Assembly: GCA_031274115.1 (NCBI GenBank)
Contig: JAISQP010000133.1
Coordinates: 1 to 6,399 of the forward strand
DNA: 6,399 nucleotides
From: Synergistaceae bacterium
GTDB lineage: Bacteria > Synergistota > Synergistia > Synergistales > Synergistaceae
Reading direction: 5' to 3'
In this document: positions 1 through 5,794 of the stretch, piece after piece
Numbering within the stretch: position 1 is the first letter of the stretch
Layout of the letters: each line of letters opens with the position of its first letter
Notes under the pieces: generated by a model
What the model was told of the DNA's origin: nothing
The model's input: only the letters and a program-made list of their open reading frames with translations
The model's database searches: none
Made by a program: the position numbers and the translations under genes

Positions 1-354
1 CCCGGTTATCATCCTGTCAGAACTCCAGCTATCCTGCCCGACCCATAGAGGAGACTTCGTGGCGCCTCCGTAGCCCCTGCTGACTATCCCCGCCTTGAAG
101 CCGGCCTCTATCAGCTTGCGCGACAACATCTCGACCATCGGCGTCTTGTTTGTGCCCCCGTGGCAGAGGTTCCCGACGCTTATCACAGGTATGGGCGGGT
201 CCAGGCTGGAGAGCGCTCCGCGGTCGTAGAGCGCGTTGCGTACCTTTATCAGCGGGCGGGCCAGACAGCCAAGGAAGTCGAGCGAGGACCAGATCGAGAA
301 CCCTTTTTTTTCGCCTCTCGCGTATCGGAGATAGCTGTTTAGAACGTCAGGCAT
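1..354 (-). CDS. lpxK: Tetraacyldisaccharide 4'-kinase LpxK, N-terminal part (3' end beyond window)
   Basis: LpxK transfers a phosphate from ATP to the 4' position of the lipid A disaccharide at the inner face of the inner membrane, giving lipid IVA. I translated the 118 residues visible before the left edge; the family is usually about 320-370 residues, so roughly two thirds is missing. The N-terminal region (residues about 1-50) matches the hydrophobic, membrane-associating start of the family. The core VISVGNLCHGGTNKTP (57-72) is the P-loop, and AGIVSRGYGG (88-97) is the highly typical LpxK motif. The residue before the P-loop lysine is Asn69 where Gly is usual. The ATG at 354-352 lies 7 nt after a GGAGGAG Shine-Dalgarno and overlaps the msbA stop by 8 nt, so translation is probably coupled to msbA. 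Codons 15-17 contain a run of eight A. The identification is firm; only the C-terminal part is unseen. Confidence 0.93.
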   Translation of the reverse strand, partial: MPDVLNSYLRYARGEKKGFSIWSSLDFLGCLARPLIKVRNALYDRGALSSLDPPIPVISVGNLCHGGTNKTPMVEMLSRKLIEAGFKAGIVSRGYGGATKSPLWVGQDSWSSDRMITG

Positions 355-361
355 CCGGACT

Positions 362-368
362 CTCCTCC
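362..368 (-). promoter_or_regulatory. Ribosome binding site of lpxK
   Basis: GGAGGAG on the minus strand, 7 nt before the ATG at 354-352. It lies inside the last codons of msbA and supports this ATG as the lpxK start. Confidence 0.75.
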
Positions 369-981
369 GCTGTCCCGGGCGAATTTTGCCGGGCTCCCCC
401 GCTCTGCAGGGAATAAAGGCGGAAGTACCCTCCTCTGGCGGAGATCAGTTCGTCGTGGCTGCCCTCCTCGGCAACCCGCCCTTCGTCCAGAACGAGTATC
501 CGGTCCGCTTCCCTGATGGTGGAGAGTCTGTGCGCTATGACCAGCGACGTGCGTCCCGTCATGGCTTTGTTCATCGCTGCCTGTACCTGGGATTCGACCA
601 TCGCGTCGAGCGACGAGGTCGCCTCGTCCATCAGGAGTATGGCCGGATCCCGGACTATAGCTCTCGCTATGGCGACCCGCTGTCTCTGCCCGCCGGAGAG
701 AGTGACGCCGCGCTCCCCGACCTCCGCGTTGTAGCCTTTCGGCAGAGAGGAGATGAATTCGTCTATGCCCGCCATCGCGGCCGCTTTTTCAATAGCCGCC
801 GCGGAGGCGCCAGGATATCCGTAAGATATGTTATAGGCGAGAGTTCCCTTCATAAGAACCGGGTCCTGAGGGACTACCCCGATCCTGCGCCTGTACACGG
901 AAAGATCCAGCTCCCGCAGATCAACTCCGTCAATCAGTATCCGTCCCCTGGCCGGATCATAGAAGCGCAGCAGGAGATCCG

Positions 982-993
982 CTATCGTCGTTT
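982..993 (-). other. Frameshift site in msbA Walker A motif
   Basis: The minus strand reads GGC AAA CGA CGA TAG, giving G-K-R-R-stop. One more A in the run would give GGC AAA ACG ACG ATA GCG, that is G-K-T-T-I-A, the standard Walker A continuation. The defect is therefore a loss of one A from an expected AAAA run at 991-993. I see no canonical X XXY YYZ slippery heptamer here: a -1 slip would need Gly and Lys tRNAs to re-pair on CGG and CAA. That makes programmed frameshifting unlikely. Confidence 0.88.
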
Positions 994-2133
994 GCCGGCG
1001 CCGGTGGCGCCGACGACCGCCATTCTTTCCCCAGGCTCGACTCTGAAGTTGAGCCCGGATAGAATCCATCGGTCCTCTTCGTAGGCGAACCATACGTCTT
1101 CGAAGGCTATCTCGCCTCGCATATCATGAAGAGTGACAGGCGAGGCCGGAGTCGATATTTCGTCGCGCTCGTCCAGTATCTCGAATATCCGGTCCGCGGA
1201 CGCGACGCCCTGCTGTATCGCGCTTACAACGCGCGATATCGCCCTGACGGGTTGCACGAGCAGACCGAGATATATGAGGAACGCCACTAGCTCTCCCGAG
1301 GTGAGCCTCCCTTCGATCACGTCACGCCCGCCCATCCAGAGAATCGGCGCCATGGCGGCGAAGAGGAGAACCTCCACGAAACCTTCGAGCAGGCCCCTGG
1401 TCTGAGCGCCCCTCATCAGCGCCTTGAAATGTTTTTTGTTCTGTTCGTCGAAACGGTTGTACTCCAACTTTTCAGTTGAAAAAGAGCGCACGATCCTTAT
1501 GGACGACAGCGCCTCCTGGGCGACGGCCGATAGCTGGGCGAGCTGTTCCTGTATATCGCTCCCCACGCTTCTCAGACTCGCCGAGACCCTGTCGATCGCG
1601 AACGCCGCGACGGGTATGACTATAAATGTGAAGAGAGTGAGCTTCCAGTTGATAAAAAACAAAAAGCCGAGTATGCCGACGAAGTTGAAACTCTGCACCG
1701 CGAGGTCGACAGCGGCGGAGGATATGACGTTTTGAAGAGTCGCCACGTCGTTTGTGATGCGCGACAGAAACTCGCCGGCGCGTCTGTGATACAGGACGCG
1801 GAGGGAGAGCTTCTGCGTTTTGTCGTAGAGTTCGAGGCGGAGGGTCATTATGGCTTTCTGCCCGACCCACGCCATGAGGTAAGTATATCCGTAGCTGAAG
1901 GCCGCTTTCAGCGCGTAGAGCGCCACCATGCCGAAGGCTATCGCGTCCAGCATGGCGCTGTCGCCCTTGGCGAGCACGTCGTCGATCACGTTCTTTACGA
2001 GCCATGGGGGGATGATGCCGAAGGCGGCGGAAAAAGCCATGCAGACGAGCGCGGACGTCAGCCTCGCGGCGTATGGCCGGCAGTATTCAAGAGCCCTCAG
2101 ATATGGCTTGAAATCAGCCGCGGCGAGATTCAC

Positions 2134-3288
2134 CTATGCCGCCTCCAATATTCTGCCGGCCCAGAAATCGTAAACTCCGCCGCCGCCCATCTTTGACGCC
2201 AGTTCATCCATCCTGGCCTCCTTGGCGGCCCTCGCCCCGTCGTTCAGGTCAAGCCAGCCCAGGAGCTCCCTCGCGGCGTTTGCGCCCGTGGCGTTCCGCT
2301 GCAGCAGCTCCGGGTAGAACATCTCGCCGGCCAGAATGTTCGGGATTGCGAAGAAGAGCCTGCTCAGGAAAATTTTTCCTATCAACGCGGAGAGGGGCTT
2401 CAACTTGTACAGCACGACCATATAGCGCCTCAAAAGAAGCGCCTCGGCGGTCGCCGTTCCGCTTGCCCCGGCGGAGGCCTTCGAGATCGCGAGCAAATCC
2501 CTTCCTGGACCCTCGTAGTAATTTTGCCCGGAGGACGACATCCCGGAGAGCAGGAAATTTCTCGCGCTCTCCGACAGTCCCGGCGCAACGGAGAATACAG
2601 GTGAAAAGCCGTTACGGGCGAGCGAGTCATAGGTTTCGGAGAGCGGCGGATAGAGCTGTTCGATCTCCATCCCTCGGCTGCCGGGCAGGAGCGCTACGAT
2701 CTTTTCCGGGGATGAAAGAGAAGCCCCTTTTACTCCGCTTATCACCGTCCTGGGGTCCGGCGACCAGCCGGAAAGCTCCTCCGAGAGAGGGTGCCCCGTC
2801 CAGAAGCTCGCCGTTCCAGATTTTTTCAGGTATTCGTGCTCGAAGGAGAAAAGAGGCAGACATTCGTCCACAAGGCTTCTCAGGTCGTGGACCCGATAAC
2901 TTCGCCATGCCCAGACAGAGGGAGGCGATATGTAAAAAATTTTCCCCGAGTATCCCCCCCGTCGGAGTCTCCTGATAAGCGGAAGGTGAAAGTCCGGGCT
3001 GTCGGCGAGGACAATCGCGCGCGGGCGCATATCCAGCACGGTCTTTGTCATCTCGCCCAGGAGCCTGAGTATGTTCCCAATCGCGCCGAACACCTCGGCG
3101 AAGCCCATCAGTTGCAGCCGCTCGCTCTCCCAAAGCGCCTCGATCCCAGCCTCCCTGCTCTCCGCTCCGCAGAGCCCGCAGGTTCGCCCGCGGCGCCCCA
3201 TCGAGCGTAATTTTTCGCACACCTTCGCGATATAGTGATCGCCGGAGACCTCCCCAGCGCTCACAAAAAGAGTCCCTTCGCCGCCCAA
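2134..3288 (-). CDS. lpxB: Lipid-A-disaccharide synthase LpxB
   Basis: LpxB is a membrane-associated GT-B glycosyltransferase (family GT19). It condenses UDP-2,3-diacylglucosamine with lipid X to form the beta-1',6-linked lipid A disaccharide and UDP. The 384-residue product matches the usual length (382 in E. coli). Visible motifs are VSAGEVSGD (9-17) at the N-terminus, GFAEVFG (62-68), DSPDF (96-100, with the conserved Asp99), ISPPSVWAWR (120-129), TGHP (164-167), LLPGSRGMEIE (200-210) and ASGTATAE (275-282), followed by the YKLKPLS and PNILAG stretches of the UDP-sugar half. The only plausible start is TTG at 3288-3286: the frame upstream has no ATG or GTG before a TGA, and AGGGGTGGA lies about 9 nt upstream. 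It begins 2 nt after the lpxI stop and abuts the msbA start, so it is coupled on both sides. Its direct partner LpxI, encoded just upstream, supplies one of its two substrates. A run of seven G near 2954-2960 stays in frame. Confidence 0.96.
   Translation of the reverse strand: MGGEGTLFVSAGEVSGDHYIAKVCEKLRSMGRRGRTCGLCGAESREAGIEALWESERLQLMGFAEVFGAIGNILRLLGEMTKTVLDMRPRAIVLADSPDFHLPLIRRLRRGGYSGKIFYISPPSVWAWRSYRVHDLRSLVDECLPLFSFEHEYLKKSGTASFWTGHPLSEELSGWSPDPRTVISGVKGASLSSPEKIVALLPGSRGMEIEQLYPPLSETYDSLARNGFSPVFSVAPGLSESARNFLLSGMSSSGQNYYEGPGRDLLAISKASAGASGTATAEALLLRRYMVVLYKLKPLSALIGKIFLSRLFFAIPNILAGEMFYPELLQRNATGANAARELLGWLDLNDGARAAKEARMDELASKMGGGGVYDFWAGRILEAA
2142..2146 (-). promoter_or_regulatory. 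Ribosome binding site of msbA
   Basis: GGAGG on the minus strand, 8 nt before the GTG at 2133-2131 and inside the last codons of lpxB. It decides for this GTG as the msbA start, since the start codon directly abuts the lpxB TAG stop. Confidence 0.7.
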
Positions 3289-3290
3289 GA

Positions 3291-4088
3291 TCAGTAATCC
3301 ACCCCTGTTATCGACATCTTCCCCTCAATGGCCGTCCGACGGAACTCGTCAGGCGACAGAATCAGCGTCCAGTCCGCCTGGACAGCGAGGCAGGAGAGCC
3401 CGGCCTCCGCCATCGAGCGAAGAGTCCCAGGCCCTACCACGGGTATGTCATAGCGCGCGTCCTGACCGCGCTTCATCATCTTTACTACTACTCCTCCGCC
3501 GCACAGCGACCCGGCCCGTAGAATCGCCGCGTCCGTCCCCTCCATGGCTTCTACGGCAACTACGGATTTACGGCTCACTACGACGCTCTGTCCGAATGAG
3601 AGCGGCAGCACTTTGCCGGCTATCTCCACTCCATATCCGATATCCTCCGTCTCGCTCGCGGACGGCGGCCTTCCGGCTATGAGTCCGCGAGGCGCCAGCA
3701 TGTCGGAGAGCAGGTCCCGATAGCCGATGACCTCGAATCCCGCCTTCTCCACCAGCGTCACCAGGCCGCCCAGGAGGGAATGGTCATCGCGCGCGCCAAG
3801 TCCGGCGAGGAACTCCAGCGCCATGCCGTCCAGCATCTCCGGTCTGTATATGAGCGCCTTTGGCGCGACTCCGGCAAAAATCACCTTGCGCACACCGCGA
3901 GACGTCATATCCACCAGCGTCGACTTGAGTTCGACCCGAAACAGAGGCAAAACCTCGCGCGCGTTGGGGGAAAACGCGCCGGAATCCTCTCTTAGAGCGT
4001 AGACGAAGGGTTTGTTTCCCTCCGCGGCGAGCCGCGCGGCTATCGTCTCCGGCAATGCGCCTTCCCCCGCAATCAGGGCAACAGACAT
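3291..4088 (-). CDS. lpxI: UDP-2,3-diacylglucosamine pyrophosphatase LpxI
   Basis: LpxI (formerly DUF1009) cleaves UDP-2,3-diacylglucosamine to lipid X and UMP in the cytoplasm. It replaces the unrelated LpxH of Enterobacteria and attacks the beta phosphorus rather than the alpha. The 265-residue product fits the family. Visible hallmarks are the N-terminal IAGEGALPETIA (6-17), RGVRKVIFAGVAPK (64-77), ARDDHSLLGG (99-108), the central GRPPSASETEDIGYG segment that links the two domains, GQSVVV, AMEGTDAAI, and the C-terminal RYDIPVVGPGTL (212-223). The Asp at 214 in that last motif probably corresponds to the catalytic Asp described for Caulobacter LpxI, but I could not align it. The ATG at 4088-4086 is backed by AGGAGGAGG 7 nt upstream, the strongest ribosome site in the window. 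The gene follows a 105-nt gap and precedes lpxB by 2 nt. The family is frequently found between lpxA and lpxB; here kdsC and lptF/G intervene. Confidence 0.95.
   Translation of the reverse strand: MSVALIAGEGALPETIAARLAAEGNKPFVYALREDSGAFSPNAREVLPLFRVELKSTLVDMTSRGVRKVIFAGVAPKALIYRPEMLDGMALEFLAGLGARDDHSLLGGLVTLVEKAGFEVIGYRDLLSDMLAPRGLIAGRPPSASETEDIGYGVEIAGKVLPLSFGQSVVVSRKSVVAVEAMEGTDAAILRAGSLCGGGVVVKMMKRGQDARYDIPVVGPGTLRSMAEAGLSCLAVQADWTLILSPDEFRRTAIEGKMSITGVDY
3298..3306 (-). promoter_or_regulatory. Probable ribosome binding site of lpxB
   Basis: AGGGGTGGA on the minus strand, within the last codons of lpxI and 9 nt before the TTG at 3288-3286. It is a purine-rich, imperfect Shine-Dalgarno that supports the unusual TTG start. 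Confidence 0.5.
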
Positions 4089-4193
4089 AAAACTACCTCC
4101 TCCTGAGCAAAATCATCAAACCCATTTGCGGATACAGCGGTTTAGGTTTTTCATCAGTCACTCTTCAGGCTTTTAAAGCCCTCTATATATTTA
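4089..4193 (-). other. Intergenic gap between lptF/G and lpxI
   Basis: This is the only gap of any size in the cluster. On the minus strand it starts with an AT-rich stretch. A small inverted repeat GGCTTTAAAAGCC (4168-4180) follows; it has no downstream U tract and is not convincing as a terminator. Next comes a 12-codon open frame starting at the ATG near 4152 (MKNLNRCIRKWV) without a good ribosome site, and finally the lpxI Shine-Dalgarno. No tRNA or riboswitch fold is apparent by eye. Confidence 0.6.
4096..4104 (-). promoter_or_regulatory. Strong ribosome binding site of lpxI
   Basis: AGGAGGAGG on the minus strand, 7 nt before the lpxI ATG. It is much stronger than the sites of the coupled upstream genes, which fits lpxI being initiated independently after the 105-nt gap. 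Confidence 0.85.
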
Positions 4194-4223
4194 TTATCCC
4201 AGTCTATTAGCGCGTCTTGCCAA
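4193..4223 (-). promoter_or_regulatory. Possible internal sigma70-type promoter ahead of lpxI
   Basis: On the minus strand, TTGGCA (4218-4223) is followed after 19 nt by GATAAT (4193-4198), which is preceded by TGG and so resembles an extended -10 (TGn). It overlaps the last codons and stop of lptF/G and lies about 105 nt before the lpxI ATG. The long spacer is a weakness that an extended -10 may offset. It is a pattern match by eye only, but it sits at the one place in the cluster where coupling is broken. Confidence 0.25.
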
Positions 4224-5315
4224 AATCGAGCCGACTATCAGAAAAGACGCGTTCGGCGCCCATGCCGCCGGTATGACCGGAATAAATCCGGCCTCTCCGA
4301 GAGATTTAAAGAGCGACATGATCACGTAGTACGAAAAAACAATTATCACGGCCAGACCGAGGCCGATGCTCGAGCTCGACCGCTGCGGCCTGCTGCCCAC
4401 CGACGCGCCGACTAAGATCAGGACCACGCTGGCCCAGGGCACAGCTATGCGAAGATGCAGGAGCATCCTCAGTTTGCCGGTGTCGTTTCCCTGCAGCGAG
4501 GCGTTCGCTATAGTGGCGTAAAGCTCCCGAAGGCTCATGGCCGAAGGGTCGGAAGAATTGGCGTCCATATTATGAGGCGTAATCGCGAGGTTCAATCTCT
4601 GCTTCTCGAAGCTGAAGAGCATGGCGACCGAGTTGTCCGGCCGGACCTCGAACACATTGCCGTCGTAGAGCCACCAGGAACCGTCGATCCAGTTTCCCCT
4701 CGGCGCGGTTATCAGTCTGTTTATCTTGCCGCCCTCGAACTCCTGGACCAGGATGTCGCTCATCTCGCCCGTCCCCGGCCGTACGGTCCGTATGTAAAGA
4801 ACGCGCCGCAAGACCCCTTCCGACTCGTCGCGGATGAAGACGTTTTCTCTGAAGACCGGCGGGACTGAACGGAAGACCTCGTAACGCAGGACGTTCGCGG
4901 CCGCCCGCTCGCTCAGAGGGACGACGGTCTCGTTCATAGCGAACGCCGCGACGGATATTACGGCGCCCGCGACGACCAGTGGGCGCACGATGCGCCCGAA
5001 CGACACGCCGGCCGATTTAAGAGCGACAATCTCCGAGTTAGCGGACATTCCGCCGAAACCCAACAGCGACGCCAAAAGGCAGCTCATCGGAATCGTCAGG
5101 ACGATCACGGCGGGAAGCGAGTAAAGAAAAAGCCTCGTCACTATTCCCAGCGAGACGCCCCTTTGAATGACAAGGTCCGCAAGTTTGAAGAGGAGGTTTC
5201 CGGCGACGAGAATGACGGTAAACGACATGATGCCGAATAGGAACGGGGCCAGCATCTGCCCCAGCACAAAGCGATCGAGTATCGGGATTTTTATCGGCGA
5301 ACGGAGTCTTGTCAT
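4194..5315 (-). CDS. LPS export permease, LptF/LptG (YjgP/YjgQ) family
   Basis: Members form the membrane part of the LptB2FG transporter, which pulls LPS out of the inner membrane and passes it to the periplasmic bridge. The 373-residue product matches LptF and LptG (about 360-366 in E. coli). It shows the family layout: three N-terminal membrane helices (about 19-45, 56-80 and 103-122), a periplasmic beta-jellyroll region (about 125-280, hydrophilic, with a YIRTVRPGTGEMSDILVQEF-like strand-rich stretch), and three C-terminal helices (about 290-306, 317-336 and 344-365). The cytoplasmic segment SANSEIVALKSAGVS after helix 2 is the conserved coupling region that contacts LptB. The ATG at 5315-5313 overlaps the kdsC stop as ATGA; no strong Shine-Dalgarno is visible, so coupled initiation is likely. 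It ends in tandem TAA TAA. Only one permease is present here, so its partner must lie elsewhere or it acts as a homodimer. I cannot decide between LptF and LptG. Confidence 0.9.
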   Translation of the reverse strand: MTRLRSPIKIPILDRFVLGQMLAPFLFGIMSFTVILVAGNLLFKLADLVIQRGVSLGIVTRLFLYSLPAVIVLTIPMSCLLASLLGFGGMSANSEIVALKSAGVSFGRIVRPLVVAGAVISVAAFAMNETVVPLSERAAANVLRYEVFRSVPPVFRENVFIRDESEGVLRRVLYIRTVRPGTGEMSDILVQEFEGGKINRLITAPRGNWIDGSWWLYDGNVFEVRPDNSVAMLFSFEKQRLNLAITPHNMDANSSDPSAMSLRELYATIANASLQGNDTGKLRMLLHLRIAVPWASVVLILVGASVGSRPQRSSSSIGLGLAVIIVFSYYVIMSLFKSLGEAGFIPVIPAAWAPNASFLIVGSILARRANRLG

Positions 5316-5794
5316 TCTCTTAAGTTCGTTCTCCCGTTGATCCTCGCGATGTAATCCGCGGCGTCGCGAATCGCGCCGGCGCCTCCGTCCCTCGGGGTTA
5401 TCCAGTCAGCCGCGCCGAGAGCCTCGGCGGAGGCGTCCGCGACAGCTATCCCCAGTCCGGCCCACTTCATGCACGATACGTCCTGAACGTCGTCTCCGAT
5501 AAAGGCGACCTCTGAGGCGTCCAGCCCGAGTTCTGCGGCGATGGCAGTCAGATCTGGGAGTTTGTCCGGCGTTCCGTTGATCACGCGGGTCACCCCCAGG
5601 TCCTGGGCCCTGCGGTCCGTCGCCCCGGATCGGCGGCCGCTGATAAAGGCGACCTCCACCCCCGATCGCAGAAGACTTACTATGCCGGCGCCGTCCTTCA
5701 CGTTGAAACGCTTGAACTCGCCCCCGGCGGCATCCATGTAGATCCCGCCGTCTGTGAGAGTACCGTCGACGTCCATACCGACAAGACGTATCAT
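5312..5794 (-). CDS. kdsC: 3-deoxy-D-manno-octulosonate 8-phosphate phosphatase KdsC
   Basis: KdsC is a HAD-superfamily phosphatase that hydrolyses Kdo-8-phosphate to Kdo and phosphate in the cytoplasm, the step before CMP-Kdo activation by KdsB. The 160-residue product is a capless (C0) HAD protein; family members are about 160-190 residues and tetrameric. Motif I is DVDGTLTDGG (8-17; nucleophile Asp8, acid/base Asp10), motif II ISGRRS (51-56; Ser52), motif III GTPDKLPDL with Lys78, and motif IV GDDVQD (100-105). The C-terminal GGAGAIRDAADYI (137-149) is the KdsC-type tail that reaches a neighbouring subunit's active site, here with Asp in place of the usual Glu after Arg143. The ATG at 5794-5792 overlaps the lpxA stop as ATGA, and the stop overlaps the permease start as ATGA. 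A related sugar-acid phosphatase, for example one fused to or acting with a sialate cytidylyltransferase, would share these motifs, but the lipid A context argues for Kdo. kdsA and kdsB are not in the window. Confidence 0.9.
   Translation of the reverse strand: MIRLVGMDVDGTLTDGGIYMDAAGGEFKRFNVKDGAGIVSLLRSGVEVAFISGRRSGATDRRAQDLGVTRVINGTPDKLPDLTAIAAELGLDASEVAFIGDDVQDVSCMKWAGLGIAVADASAEALGAADWITPRDGGAGAIRDAADYIARINGRTNLRE

Larger units (their letters stand above)
347..2133 (-). pseudogene. msbA: MsbA-type lipid A export ABC transporter, frameshifted in Walker A
   Basis: MsbA is a homodimeric half-transporter (membrane domain fused to ATPase domain) that flips lipid A core across the inner membrane. 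The gene starts at GTG 2133-2131, immediately after the lpxB TAG, with GGAGG 8 nt upstream. Residues 1 to about 310 form the six-helix membrane domain, with typical stretches such as INWKLTLF. The nucleotide-binding domain begins near residue 340. The first frame reads GATGAGK (375-381), then RR and a TAG at 984-982. The expected continuation TTIADLLLRFYDP lies one frame over and is intact to the TGA at 349-347. Adding one base to the AAA at 993-991 gives a 595-residue protein, close to the 582 of E. coli MsbA. With that correction the motifs are Lys381 (Walker A), Gln423 (Q-loop), LSGGQ 479-483, ILLMDE 499-504 (Walker B) and His535 (H-loop), all intact. As written, neither piece would be an active transporter. 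Another lipid ABC exporter is possible, but the position between lpxB and lpxK favours MsbA. Confidence 0.9.

Noticed and set aside
982..993. Programmed ribosomal frameshift in msbA
   Set aside because: There is no slippery heptamer, and re-pairing in the -1 frame would mismatch for both tRNAs. No such recoding is known to me for MsbA.
386..1084. Long plus-strand open frame opposite msbA, and other plus-strand frames across the window
   Set aside because: They are antisense shadows of well-identified minus-strand genes: arginine- and proline-rich, without recognisable domains, as expected in GC-rich DNA.
347..1093. Separate gene starting at the ATG at 1093 for a stand-alone ATPase domain
   Set aside because: Its first 34 residues are out-of-frame translation of the msbA nucleotide-binding domain, and it would lack the Walker A lysine. 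It is the downstream half of the frameshifted msbA.
2366..2380. Palindrome AGGAAAATTTTTCCT inside lpxB
   Set aside because: It encodes ordinary LpxB residues (GKIFL region), lies mid-gene and has no partner site, so chance is the simplest explanation.
4114..4152. 12-codon open frame MKNLNRCIRKWV in the gap before lpxI
   Set aside because: It has no convincing ribosome site, is very short, and ends before the lpxI Shine-Dalgarno. Without conservation data it is not supported as a gene or leader peptide.
4168..4180. Inverted repeat GGCTTTAAAAGCC after lptF/G as a Rho-independent terminator
   Set aside because: The stem is only 5-6 bp with a tiny loop, and no U tract follows on either strand.
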